A stretch of DNA of 64,000 bases from Ruminococcus sp. HUN007. GTDB taxonomy: Bacteria; Bacillota; Clostridia; Oscillospirales; Ruminococcaceae. Below, piece after piece: positions 44,492-52,361 of this stretch (position 1 is its first letter; each line of letters opens with the position of its first letter). Location of the stretch: the NCBI RefSeq assembly GCF_000712055.1, contig NZ_JOOA01000001.1, positions 186,001-250,000 on the forward strand, written 5' to 3'. The notes beneath the pieces are model-generated. The model saw only the letters and a list, made by a program, of their open reading frames with translations, did not search any database and was not told where the DNA came from. The translations under genes and the position numbers were made by a program.

Positions 44492-44687
44492 AAGGATGTT
44501 CACCTTTCCTTTCTCTGACGGCGGCTTCATCTGCTGATTCAATGGCCGAAGTAAGCGACATAAACGTTCCGATGAAGAACGACGATCCCGCTCTTACGAG
44601 GGAATACATCGTACCGTATGCGGTAACGCGTTTTATTACGCTGTAACGGTCATGTTCATAAACTTTTTCCTGTGATGCATCATACAT
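44478..44687 (-). CDS. Small phage protein, first gene of early operon
   Basis: 69 residues; ATG follows GGAGAG. MYDASQEKVYEHDRYSVIKR start. Not recognised. Upstream (44756-44777) lies the inverted repeat TTCCGCAA-N6-TTGCGGAA, a possible operator. Confidence 0.5.
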   Translation of the reverse strand: MYDASQEKVYEHDRYSVIKRVTAYGTMYSLVRAGSSFFIGTFMSLTSAIESADEAAVRERKGEHPYAKE

Positions 44688-44769
44688 TTTCTGTTTCTCT
44701 CCTCAATTTCCCTGTTTATTCCGGCTTTATTATGCCGAATAATATTACAGAAGCTTTCCGCAAGGCGCA

Positions 44770-45072
44770 TTGCGGAAAAACTTCCATCCCCCTGGAAAGG
44801 AGGTGTGTGCTTTCTTTTTCTTCTTTTTTGAAGATCTTGAAGAACAATCTGTGTTCCCGGAATCCAAACAGATACTCAAACTTTTGGACCGTATCACAGA
44901 TGCAACTATTAAGATTCGCAAAATCGTTTCTGAAAGATCTAACGGCGCAACGAACCGTGATGACCTTAACGTTAATGAACTTCAAGACAGATTAAAGGAT
45001 ATCGTGGCATCAGATGCCAGAATAAAGGAGTCAATTGTGCGTGCTACAACGCGCACAACTGATTCTGAATAA
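44770..45072 (+). CDS. Small plus-strand protein, start uncertain
   Basis: Open frame ending TAA 45070-45072. The C-terminal part (KIVSERSNGATNRDDLNVNE... then ASDARIKESIVRATTRTTDS) recurs with conserved reading frame in the copy downstream, supporting coding. Start is unclear: TTG 44770 lacks a ribosome site; GTG near 44803 overlaps an AAAGGAGG. A run of six Phe makes the first part doubtful. Confidence 0.4.
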   Translation: MRKNFHPPGKEVCAFFFFFFEDLEEQSVFPESKQILKLLDRITDATIKIRKIVSERSNGATNRDDLNVNELQDRLKDIVASDARIKESIVRATTRTTDSE

Positions 45073-45146
45073 TCCTGAAGGAGTCCGTCTGCGCCGGCGG
45101 CTCCTTTTGTATGTCACCGGCATAATCGTCGGGAACATCTGATTTT
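45005..45146. repeat. 142-bp direct repeat, copy 1
   Basis: Matches 45232-45373 with one mismatch (45120 G against 45347 A). Contains a gene 3' end and an AAGGAG(T)CCG/CGGCTCCTT terminator hairpin. Confidence 0.92.
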
Positions 45147-45149
45147 ACT

Positions 45150-45299
45150 AAGTGCCGAAAAATCGTATTTGAAAAGCAAGATAATACGACAATCGAGATT
45201 GATGAATTTAAAGATCGATTTAAGGATGCCATGGCATCAGATGCCAGAATAAAGGAGTCAATTGTGCGTGCTACAACGCGCACAACTGATTCTGAATAA
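45150..45299 (+). pseudogene. Partial duplicate of the 44770-45072 gene
   Basis: In-frame homologue (CRKIVFEKQDNTTIEIDEFK, then identical end) after a stop at the upstream TAA; no start codon or ribosome site. A decayed tandem copy. Confidence 0.6.
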
Positions 45300-45373
45300 T
45301 CCTGAAGGAGTCCGTCTGCGCCGGCGGCTCCTTTTGTATGTCACCGACATAATCGTCGGGAACATCTGATTTT
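45232..45373. repeat. 142-bp direct repeat, copy 2
   Basis: See copy 1; offset 227 bp. The region 45374-45457 after it holds only a CCGCCT-CGTC-AGGCGG hairpin. Confidence 0.92.
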
Positions 45374-45457
45374 TAAAATGCGCCCCGGCGTCAAAAAACA
45401 TTTGTTGTGCGGGCGCCACAACCGCCTCGTCAGGCGGCTCCCTTTTTCCTCTCCCGA

Positions 45458-45727
45458 TTAAAGGAAAGGTCTCATCTGCATTTCCTTTACGGCATTTTCA
45501 GCCGCTCTCTGAGCTTCTTTCTCTGTGAGCGTCTGCTCTATTATCACACGAAGCCTCTCAAACCGCTCTGCCGGTTCGTCATTTACTGCGTGACTTATAT
45601 ATGAAGTGTCGAGTACAATGCCCTCGAATGCTTTCGGATCTTTGTCTTCCTTGGCTCTCAGGATCTTAAGAAGATCTCTCTGTGTCATACCGAGTTTCAG
45701 AAGTCTGATTTTAAGTTCCAGTCCCAT
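45458..45727 (-). CDS. Cro-like small regulator
   Basis: 89 residues from ATG 45727, after GGAGGTGA. ELKIRLLKLGMTQRDLLKIL is an HTH start; a helical tail follows. It is divergent from the CI-like gene across a palindrome-rich 226-bp region, the usual genetic switch arrangement of temperate phages. Confidence 0.7.
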   Translation of the reverse strand: MGLELKIRLLKLGMTQRDLLKILRAKEDKDPKAFEGIVLDTSYISHAVNDEPAERFERLRVIIEQTLTEKEAQRAAENAVKEMQMRPFL

Positions 45728-45953
45728 GATATATTCACCTCCGACTGTGTTAACATTGACTTTATACCTCGTTTTATGGTATACTTTGATTAGGATTAAC
45801 AACTAATTGTTGTTACTATAAATTATTATAATGCAAATATTTGCGTTTGTAAATGCTTTTTAATGCAGTTATTTGAACTTTGTTCAATCTGTTGCATTTA
45901 TAATTCAAATAGCCGCACAGATTATGCAAATATTCTATTTGGAGGTGCAACAA
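45728..45953. promoter_or_regulatory. Lysis-lysogeny switch region
   Basis: Contains the hyphenated palindrome AACAAC-TAATT-GTTGTT (45798-45814), the perfect palindrome GCAAATATTTGC (45833-45844), and further TGCAAAT/ATTTGCA half-like elements near 45895 and 45934. TATAAT at 45899-45904 could serve the rightward repressor gene. No ORF of its own. Confidence 0.65.
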
Positions 45954-46322
45954 ATGTATGAGATAATAGAAAAACTATGCAACGAACATGGGATTACCAT
46001 AACTAATCTGTGTAAACAAGTCACTGGCAGTTCCGGAAATTTATCAACATGGAAAAAGGGATATATGCGATCTGATTATCTTAAAAAAGTTGCTGATATT
46101 CTCAATGTGTCTGCAGATCAGCTCCTTGACAGAGCTAATCCACAGTACATATCCGGAAATGTTTTTGCAAGCGGCTCAGACAATGTTATCACAAACAACA
46201 GCAACAATATTAGCAATCCTTCCGCAATTGAAGATGACGAAGTTTGGGATACTTATTCTAAATTAAGTACGAAAGACAAGCTGGAAATAAAACTTGATAT
46301 TTTAAATCGAGGTAATAAATGA
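45954..46322 (+). CDS. CI-like XRE repressor
   Basis: 122 residues from ATG 45954, GGAGGTG upstream. N-terminal HTH (CNEHGITITNLCKQVTGSSG, KKVADILNVSADQLLD). The tail has GSDNVITNNSNNISN followed by a dimerisation-like helix region (DTYSKLSTKDKLEIKLDILN). No protease domain, so induction would not use RecA-type self-cleavage. Fragments related to its tail recur at 47296 and 48308. Confidence 0.85.
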   Translation: MYEIIEKLCNEHGITITNLCKQVTGSSGNLSTWKKGYMRSDYLKKVADILNVSADQLLDRANPQYISGNVFASGSDNVITNNSNNISNPSAIEDDEVWDTYSKLSTKDKLEIKLDILNRGNK

Positions 46323-46341
46323 TAGTTATGGGGTAAAGGGG

Positions 46342-47280
46342 ATGATTATTATGAAACTAATAGGCACATTAATCAAATGGCTTTTGTTTCTTTGTTTTTG
46401 GCCGATTGCACTTCCTGTTTGGCTTATAAACAGATCAAAGAAGAAAACTTCTTCCAACCCGATTCAAACGAGCAATATTCAGCCAACCGCTATTCCGCAG
46501 CAAACAACCGCTCAAACTGTTCCGAATGATATCGATTTAGCCAATTTCACAATAAATATTCAAACTAATCGTGCAGTGATTCCTACTGAGTCAAAAGCTG
46601 TTTGCAAAGATTTTAGCTTTATTGACTTTGGAAAGCCTGCCGGCTCAATTGACAGATTTGTGAATTTTTCAGAATTCAAAGTAAGCGGCAAAAATGACAA
46701 TTCAAAAACTGTTTATCGAACAGTTCAAGCTCTATCTGAACAAGATGCAATACAGAGATGCCTACAAGAAGGACTAAAACAACCGCTCTCTGCAAAATTA
46801 ATCGCTACACCAGAAGCTACAGAACGGCAAATTGATTATCTTCGGGATATGGATGTTTGCTTTCCGGAAGAGATCAACAAGTACGTTGCGAGTGACATTA
46901 TTAGTCGAGCTGTTGGCGAAGACAGTATCGAAAGTCCGCAGCCATGGCTGATAAGTTTAGCGAACAATCTTCATATATGCTATACTTCATACATAGGACA
47001 CGACGGTCTATTTCGCAAGACTGTCATGCATAGTGGAGCAAAGAATAACGCTGCACTATATGCTTATGCAGTTGATCAGAATGTACACGGTCAGTCTTTT
47101 GGAAATATGTTTGATGTGCCTTATTACAACAAATACTATTCTTTTGCGGAGTTGATACAATCTGACGCTTCACTTATGAAATCTCTTGCCGGTCGAAACT
47201 CTGATGATTTTCTTAATCCGCAAAAGAATACAAATATTTATAAAGCAGCTGTGAAGTTTCTTGTAGATAACCATGCATAG
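46342..47280 (+). CDS. Membrane-anchored protein of the lysogeny module, unknown
   Basis: 312 residues. One N-terminal membrane helix (about 5-30, LIKWLLFLCFWPIALPVWLI), a Gln/Thr-rich linker (about 35-65), then a soluble domain including EATERQIDYLRDMDVCFPEE, and a C-terminal region without recognised family. Expressed with the repressor, so perhaps a superinfection-exclusion protein. Low G+C compared with late genes. Confidence 0.6.
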   Translation: MIIMKLIGTLIKWLLFLCFWPIALPVWLINRSKKKTSSNPIQTSNIQPTAIPQQTTAQTVPNDIDLANFTINIQTNRAVIPTESKAVCKDFSFIDFGKPAGSIDRFVNFSEFKVSGKNDNSKTVYRTVQALSEQDAIQRCLQEGLKQPLSAKLIATPEATERQIDYLRDMDVCFPEEINKYVASDIISRAVGEDSIESPQPWLISLANNLHICYTSYIGHDGLFRKTVMHSGAKNNAALYAYAVDQNVHGQSFGNMFDVPYYNKYYSFAELIQSDASLMKSLAGRNSDDFLNPQKNTNIYKAAVKFLVDNHA

Positions 47281-47295
47281 GCTGTCTCCTCCGGA

Positions 47296-47460
47296 TCCAA
47301 TAACAATATTCAGAACGGAAATAACAATAATATCGCTATTAACAACTGCGATTATGATATAAACGAAAAAAAGCTCATAGAAAAGTTCCGGGAACTTGAC
47401 TATGAGGAGCAGATTAAGCTTATGGCGGAGGTTATTGACAGGGTGAAGGAGAAGAAGTAA
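47296..47460 (+). pseudogene. Repressor C-terminal tail fragment 1
   Basis: Frame without start encoding NNIQNGNNNNIAINN-like linker and CDYDINEKKLIEKFRELDYE, ending TAA 47458-47460. The linker resembles that of the CI-like gene, so it is a tail fragment of another XRE repressor. Its 47349-47458 part repeats at 48311-48420. Confidence 0.7.
47349..47458. repeat. 110-bp direct repeat, copy 1
   Basis: Aligned without gaps to 48311-48420 with seven mismatches. Together the copies flank the toxin-antitoxin module. Confidence 0.88.
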
Positions 47461-47463
47461 GGG

Positions 47464-47492
47464 TTGACAAAGAACCAGTGTGTGATTATACT
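47464..47492 (+). promoter_or_regulatory. Promoter of the toxin-antitoxin module
   Basis: TTGACA (47464-47469), 17-bp spacer, TATACT (47487-47492). Confidence 0.7.
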
Positions 47493-47518
47493 TATGATTC
47501 AGATAAGGAGTGATTTTT

Positions 47519-47740
47519 ATGAGTACAAGGGAAATGGCTAATACAATCTATTATTCACTTACTGAAGAACAGCTTAAAAGGTTTATCGCTCTTTTCGGAC
47601 TTAACATCAACAGCATTGAAGAAGTTGAGCCGGATGATTTTGATAGCGAGCTGATAGCAGATTCAGAAATTGACAATGATGATGTCATGGATCTCGATGA
47701 TTATGTAAGAAGTTTAGGAATGAACCCAAATGATTTATAA
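47519..47740 (+). CDS. Antitoxin-like protein upstream of RelE toxin
   Basis: 73 residues from ATG 47519 (AAGGAG eight bases upstream). STREMANTIYYSLTEEQLKR start, acidic second half (SIEEVEPDDFDSELIADSEI). Overlaps the toxin start by 11 nt, as antitoxins do. Family not certain. Confidence 0.6.
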   Translation: MSTREMANTIYYSLTEEQLKRFIALFGLNINSIEEVEPDDFDSELIADSEIDNDDVMDLDDYVRSLGMNPNDL

Positions 47741-47999
47741 GTACAAGATTCGCAAGAAAGCAAGAAAATTCATTAATAGCCAGGACGTAAATCAGCGACA
47801 GCGAATATTAAGAGCGATTTATTTGCTGCCGTTTTTAGGGGACATTGTTAAAATTGCAGGTCATGACAACCTTTATCGGCTTCGTGTCGGTGACTGCAGA
47901 ATCATATTCTCAATTGATATTATAGAAGAAGAAGAAACCGTAACATTGATTGATGTTTCAGACGCAGGAAACCGCGGACAAATATATAACAAATACTGA
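47730..47999 (+). CDS. RelE/ParE-superfamily toxin
   Basis: 89 residues: YKIRKKARKFINSQDVNQRQ, then IVKIAGHDNLYRLRVGDCRI and IFSIDIIEEEETVTLIDVSD match RelE/YafQ. RVGDCRIIFSI is the central conserved strand. These toxins cut mRNA in the ribosome. Stop overlaps the next start by one base. Confidence 0.9.
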   Translation: MIYKYKIRKKARKFINSQDVNQRQRILRAIYLLPFLGDIVKIAGHDNLYRLRVGDCRIIFSIDIIEEEETVTLIDVSDAGNRGQIYNKY

Positions 48000-48307
48000 T
48001 GAGTACAAAAGAAATTATAAACGCCGAAAACGGAAATGTTGTTCTCCTTAGTGAAGGTGAATATAACAACATTATGAAAGCTGTAAGGAATGCTGAATAT
48101 TTAGCCGAAATCGATAAGGCTGCAGCACAGTTTGAAGCCGGAAAAGGTCAGATTCATGATCTCATAGAGGTCGAAGACGATGAATGGGATCCTGATTACA
48201 CAAAAGCCACTCTCTATGAACGTGAAAGAATAGAGCACGCTGAAAGCAGTGGTTTTATCGCTGATGAAGATATCGACTGGGATCACCTCGAAAAGTATGC
48301 TGAGTAG
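47999..48307 (+). CDS. YefM/Phd-like antitoxin-type protein downstream of RelE
   Basis: 102 residues. NAEYLAEIDKAAAQFEAGKG is the typical antitoxin neck of YefM-like proteins, and the acidic C-terminus would wrap a toxin. With the gene at 47519 this gives a toxin flanked by antitoxin-like genes on both sides, an unusual three-gene layout. Its RBS lies inside the toxin gene. Confidence 0.7.
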   Translation: MSTKEIINAENGNVVLLSEGEYNNIMKAVRNAEYLAEIDKAAAQFEAGKGQIHDLIEVEDDEWDPDYTKATLYERERIEHAESSGFIADEDIDWDHLEKYAE

Positions 48308-48310
48308 CAG

Positions 48311-48420
48311 CGATTATGATATAAACGAAAAAAAACTCATCGAGAAGTTCCGGGAACTTGACTACGATGAGCAGATTAAGCTTATGACGGAGGTTATTGA
48401 CAGGGTGAAGGAGAAGAAAA
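48311..48420. repeat. 110-bp direct repeat, copy 2 (repressor tail fragment 2)
   Basis: Encodes SDYDINEKKLIEKFRELDYD and an ending EKKTE with TGA at 48426-48428, without start. Second copy of the repressor tail seen at 47349. Confidence 0.85.
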
Positions 48421-48520
48421 CGGAGTGAGCGGCCATTCGGGTGGATTTTTAAACGCCCAAATTTTATGCTTTATTTAGCATTCGTATTATGCTATAATAG
48501 CATTACATAGGAGGAAAACA

Positions 48521-49614
48521 ATGAATAGAGAAGATTATGTCTCATATTTAATGAGCGAAGTTGCAGAGTACAATTCAAGAGTCAGCAACCATGTGCTCAA
48601 GCTTTTTCAAAGCTGATGCTAATATTGATATAATAGACGATGAACAGTTATCAATAGAAAAACTATGACGGAATTGATATTACAAAAGAGAATACTTTAC
48701 ACAACAAAATACATAAAATCCTTTCAAAAAGCGACCGTGCTATAGAAATATTTGAAAGCTGGGAATTCAATAAAGATTACAAATATTCTTCAGTCTTTGA
48801 ATCAGATAAATTCGACGAATTGTGTGAAGCTATCAAAAATAAATCAGAAAATATTATATGTGAACAGGATTCTCTTTATGAATTTTTAAGCAAGGATATA
48901 ATTCCTGTTATAAGAATTGAAGAAAACAAAATAGTTTTAAAATTTAATTTTAAAACTGATTCATTCAATTACAGTAACGGCAGTGAAGAACTCATTAAGC
49001 ACACTGTGCTCGTTGTTATTCATAAAACTGAAAAACTGATAGAAATAAGGTTTGATACGATATATTCTCCTTATAGCAGAAACAATAATCATTATTTTGA
49101 TTTAATAGAATTCATAAAGCATTATATTTCCAGAGAGTATAGTATCGATATATTTCCACTTTCACTGGAGCATATTAAAACAGATCTTTCGAATGAGGAT
49201 TCAGACATAATAAAAATCACTTGTCAGGAAATGGAACTCATAAACGGAGGTAGAGCAAAACTTGATGCCGGAAAAAATGAAAACTATATGATTCCGATAA
49301 TCGGAGATCTGAAAGTCATTATTTCCGAACATCAGTCTGAACTTGAAAAGGCTCCTGCGCTTAAGGCTGCGTTAGAAGAATTTATTTACGAAAACGAAGA
49401 AATGTCTGATTACACTTCTATAGTAATTACGTGGATCAACCAAATCAAAACGCGTAATATCAGCATAAAAATTGTTTTTAAATACAGAAACAGTGATTAC
49501 AATCTTATTCAGCATTACAGTAACACTCTTATAGGAACGGAGAGGATGGATCATGTTATCAGCTACATTGGAGAACATAAACACCCTACTGAACAGCAAG
49601 ACTCAACTTCCTGA
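48521..49614 (+). pseudogene. Unknown acidic protein, first gene of three-gene cassette, two frameshifts
   Basis: ATG 48521 follows AGGAGG, with TATAAT at 48493-48498. Frame 1 gives NREDYVSYLMSEVAEYNSRV and stops at 48614; a second frame continues KADANIDIIDDEQLSIEKL to 48668; the third runs YDGIDITKENTLHNKIHKIL to TGA 49612-49614 (long open part from TTG 48820, 264 residues). Breaks lie at T5 (about 48603-48607) and A5 (48658-48662) runs, each mended by one base fewer. If whole, about 363 residues. No family recognised. Overlaps the next gene by 62 nt. Confidence 0.6.
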
Positions 49615-49921
49615 TTCAACAATCATCACGATTTTGGATTTACTTAAACATTACAAAGTCGGAAACTGGTTGTATCCAGGCGTATTCATAAGAAAAACAG
49701 GTTTGTCTAACAAAGAAGTTTTCTTAATTCTTGAACTTCTGAGAAATGAAAACATACTAAAACAATATTACGAGCTTTACTGTCCTGAATGTCAGAAAAC
49801 AACCGGAGATGTATTTGAGGTTTTTAATCAGATTCCGGATACATTTGAATGTTCTGAATGCTGTCATGATTTTGACGGTCCGCAAAATTCATATATAATC
49901 TACAAGGTGATATCAGAATGA
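49553..49921 (+). CDS. Winged-helix plus zinc-ribbon protein
   Basis: 122 residues. Winged-helix (ILDLLKHYKVGNWLYPGVFI, KTGLSNKEVFLILELLRNEN) followed by a zinc ribbon with CPECQKTT and CSECCHDF. Stop overlaps the nuclease start by 4 nt, so translation is coupled. It resembles the middle regulatory/adaptor proteins of small defence operons; the role is inferred. Confidence 0.7.
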   Translation: MLSATLENINTLLNSKTQLPDSTIITILDLLKHYKVGNWLYPGVFIRKTGLSNKEVFLILELLRNENILKQYYELYCPECQKTTGDVFEVFNQIPDTFECSECCHDFDGPQNSYIIYKVISE

Positions 49922-50610
49922 CGGATGCATCAGGACTTTCAACAAGTCAGCTAATTTCAGAACTTGAAAGTAGGTTATCATATAATTTACTATGCAAATT
50001 CACTTCAGAACAGCTCGAAGACTACAAAGCAAAATTTGAATATTTTAAAAAGACTAACAGCAATAAAACTTACTCTACTGCTGCAAAAGGCAAAGCTCTT
50101 GAATCGTTAGTCACTTCGCTTTTGTCTTCATCAGGAGGATTGTTCAATGTAATTGAAAATCTGCACTCAAGTACTAATGAAATTGATCAGCTGGTGTCTT
50201 TAAAAAAAGAAAAACAGTTTCTCACTGATATAAAAAAAGATGAACCTGTTAGCACATTTAAGAAATATGAGCGTTTTATTTGCGAATGCAAAAATTATGG
50301 AAAATCGGTCGGAGTAACATACGTCGGAAAATTAATAGGGCTAATGACCACGCATAACGTAAAATTCGCCATTTTGTTTTCTTATCACGGTATAACAGGC
50401 AAAGCGGGATCGTGGAAAGATTCAGAAGGATTAATAAAGAAATACTATCTTTCAAGAGAAAACGAATCCGACAGGCCATGCATAATCGACTTTAATTGCA
50501 AAGATTTCGAGCATATCTTAAACGGAGGTAATTTTCTTGAAATTATCGACAATAAAATCGATGCTTTACGCTTTGATACAGATTACAGAAATTTTCTTAA
50601 GAAAAAATAA
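49918..50610 (+). CDS. PD-(D/E)xK restriction-endonuclease-like protein
   Basis: 230 residues. After a helical N-terminus, GKALESLVTSLLSSSGGLFN with Asp90 in SSTNEIDQLVS and Glu123-x-Lys125 in FICECKNYGKSVGVTYVGKL give the Mrr-type catalytic core. No methyltransferase is nearby. Position between repressor and integrase, low GC, and tight coupling to the two genes before it suggest a lysogenic defence (moron) cassette. Terminator follows. Confidence 0.8.
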   Translation: MTDASGLSTSQLISELESRLSYNLLCKFTSEQLEDYKAKFEYFKKTNSNKTYSTAAKGKALESLVTSLLSSSGGLFNVIENLHSSTNEIDQLVSLKKEKQFLTDIKKDEPVSTFKKYERFICECKNYGKSVGVTYVGKLIGLMTTHNVKFAILFSYHGITGKAGSWKDSEGLIKKYYLSRENESDRPCIIDFNCKDFEHILNGGNFLEIIDNKIDALRFDTDYRNFLKKK

Positions 50611-50646
50611 AAAAGAAGAGCACCAGTGAAATGATGCTCTTCTTTT
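50611..50646 (+). terminator. Terminator after the nuclease cassette
   Basis: Perfect 12-bp stem AAAAGAAGAGCA (50611-50622) / TGCTCTTCTTTT (50635-50646). Confidence 0.85.
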
Positions 50647-50687
50647 CATAGGATTTCCGTAAAAGGAGTTCTTTGAAGAAAAATAGC

Positions 50688-50774
50688 GTGCCGGTTCCGG
50701 GCTAACGGAAAACCGGCACTGTGAACGAGTATCGCTACCCGAACCTCTACAGGCTTAGTATAGCATACTCGTTC
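50688..50774 (+). promoter_or_regulatory. Two inverted repeats ahead of the integrase gene
   Basis: GTGCCGGTT (50688-50696) / AACCGGCAC (50711-50719) and GAACGAGTAT (50723-50732) / ATACTCGTTC (50765-50774). They may be operators or a leader structure controlling integrase expression. Confidence 0.55.
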
Positions 50775-50801
50775 CTGACTTGTCAAGAAAGGAATGATGT
50801 T

Positions 50802-51824
50802 ATGGCTAAGGCTAAAAAGCTCCCGTCAGGTTCCTGGAGAGTGCAGGTGTACGCCGGCAAGGACCAGAACGGAAAGAAGATCATGAAGTCCTTTACTGCG
50901 GACACGAAGAAAGAAGCGGAATTCCTTGCCGCTCAGTTCGCTGCTACGAATAAGGAGCCAGCTGCTGAAATGACTGTTGGCAAGGCGATAGACAAGTATA
51001 TCGAGAGCAAGAGTAACATTCTCTCTCCTACTACCATTTCAGGCTACAAGGAAATCAGGCGAAACAAGTTTCAGCAGCTCATGGATATACAGCTTGGAAA
51101 GCTAACCAGAACAGCCGTACAGGCCGCTGTCAATGTTGAAGCAGAAAGATTATCCCCTAAGTCAGTACAGAACGCTTACGGGCTTCTGAGAGCCGCTCTT
51201 GACATATATGCTCCTGACCTGAATGTGAAGGTCACTCTTCCGAAGAAGATAAAACAGATCCGCTCCATGCCGGAACCTGAAAAGATCATTGAGATCATAA
51301 AGGGAACCGAGATCGAGCTGCCGTGTCTTCTCTCCATCTGGCTTTCGCTTCGTATGTCAGAGATCAGAGGACTTAAGAAGTCAGACGCACAGAACGGAAA
51401 ACTTATCGTGAGAAAGTCGATCGTCACCGTGAACGGCAAACACATCGAGAAGAAAATGACAAAGACCTATGATTCCACACGAGTGGAAGACATACCGGAA
51501 TACATTCAGAACCTTATCGACGCTCTTGATCCTGAACAGGAATACCTCACCACGCTGTCCGGTCAGGCAATCTACAAGAGATTTATCAGACTGCAGGAGA
51601 AGAACGGCATAGACCCGCCTATCAGATTCCACGACCTGCGCCATCTGAACGCTTCTGTCATGGTAAAGCTTCACATTCCGGACAAGTACGCAATGGAACG
51701 CGGCGGCTGGAGCACGACTTCTACTCTCAGAAATGTTTATCAGCACACTTTCAGTGAAGAACGTGAAGCGGTCAACAGAAAAATCAACGAATACTTTGAA
51801 GGTATCATTCACGCCGGTGAGTGA
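50802..51824 (+). CDS. int: Tyrosine integrase
   Basis: 340 residues from ATG 50802, AGAAAGGA upstream. N-terminal arm-binding domain (KKLPSGSWRVQVYAGKDQNG), core-binding domain (about 60-150) and catalytic domain with Arg184 (LSLRMSEI), His277-x-x-Arg280 (FHDLRH), Trp in place of the second His (GGWS) and nucleophile Tyr313 (VYQHT). The gene points into attR, 163 bp away, and a TCCAC-N4-GTGGA palindrome (51474) lies within, encoding STRVE. Confidence 0.95.
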   Translation: MAKAKKLPSGSWRVQVYAGKDQNGKKIMKSFTADTKKEAEFLAAQFAATNKEPAAEMTVGKAIDKYIESKSNILSPTTISGYKEIRRNKFQQLMDIQLGKLTRTAVQAAVNVEAERLSPKSVQNAYGLLRAALDIYAPDLNVKVTLPKKIKQIRSMPEPEKIIEIIKGTEIELPCLLSIWLSLRMSEIRGLKKSDAQNGKLIVRKSIVTVNGKHIEKKMTKTYDSTRVEDIPEYIQNLIDALDPEQEYLTTLSGQAIYKRFIRLQEKNGIDPPIRFHDLRHLNASVMVKLHIPDKYAMERGGWSTTSTLRNVYQHTFSEEREAVNRKINEYFEGIIHAGE

Positions 51825-51839
51825 TTTTTTAAGAATAAG

Positions 51840-51862
51840 TCGTGTGAAATTTCGTGTGAACT
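51840..51862. repeat. Integrase arm-type site, attR side
   Basis: 23 bp identical to 7878-7900, direct orientation, just after the integrase stop. Confidence 0.6.
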
Positions 51863-51897
51863 TTTTTCTTAAAATACTGTTTTTTTCAGGGTATTTT

Positions 51898-51930
51898 TTA
51901 GGAATTTATTAAATAATTTACGTTGTCAGA
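51898..51930. repeat. 33-bp inverted repeat, attR arm
   Basis: Perfect reverse complement of 7950-7982. Confidence 0.85.
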
Positions 51931-51938
51931 GTAAAAGA

Positions 51939-51980
51939 AAATCCCGCAATTACGTCAGTTGACGCTTTTGCGGGATTTTT
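51939..51980 (+). terminator. Terminator after integrase
   Basis: AAATCCCGCAA (51939-51949) / TTGCGGGATTT (51968-51978), then T. May also stop tmRNA transcription in the other direction. Confidence 0.8.
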
Positions 51981-51986
51981 CGAGTT

Positions 51987-52011
51987 ATGGAGGCGGCGGG
52001 AATTGAACCCG
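51987..52011. other. attR core within the tmRNA 3' end
   Basis: 25 bp shared with attL. Here it continues into an intact tmRNA, so the host gene was restored by the phage copy. Confidence 0.92.
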
Positions 52012-52358
52012 CGTCCGAAAAACTATTCATATAACCTTCTACGAGTGTAGTTTGTCTTTTAAATTCCCGTGATCAGCCGCGGACAGACACGCTGGAGAAC
52101 ACGGTAGCCTTTAGGTACAGCCGAAATGCAAAGGCCATCATAACGGTCGTTCACCACTAAGTCAACGCTCTGAATAAGTCGTGGTAGTCTTAAGCAGAAC
52201 GGTCAGGGAGCTTACGCTGCCTGGAGTTCGCCGTAGTTACGGCTAACTGTAATACTATTTCTAGCGTTTAATTTTAATTGGATGCCTTATTTAAGAGGTT
52301 GCCCATCCTCTACTCGCTTATTATACTGCAAGATCCCCGTCGAAACCTTTACGCCCCC
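51988..52358 (-). ncRNA. ssrA: tmRNA (10Sa RNA)
   Basis: 371 nt. The 5' GGGGGCG pairs with CGCCTCC before the discriminator A at 51988; the 3' end has the T-arm GGGTTCAATTCCC; 5' TTTCGACGGGG is the classic tmRNA start. CCA is not encoded. The internal reading frame appears to end NYGELQAA then TAA; its first (resume) codon could not be fixed. tmRNA rescues stalled ribosomes and tags products for proteolysis. Its 5' end is only 3 nt past the smpB stop. Confidence 0.93.
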
Positions 52359-52361
52359 GTA

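Larger units (their letters stand above)
7808..52011. mobile_element. Contractile-tailed prophage integrated in ssrA
   Basis: A 25-bp direct repeat from the tmRNA 3' end bounds the element (7808-7832 and 51987-52011). Inside are a tyrosine integrase next to attR, divergent repressors, an early replication region, terminase to baseplate genes, lysis genes and a DGR. Packaging and head genes are lambda-like; the tail has sheath, tube and P2-like baseplate genes. All morphogenesis genes expected for a myovirus appear present and open, so the prophage could be functional. Confidence 0.95.
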
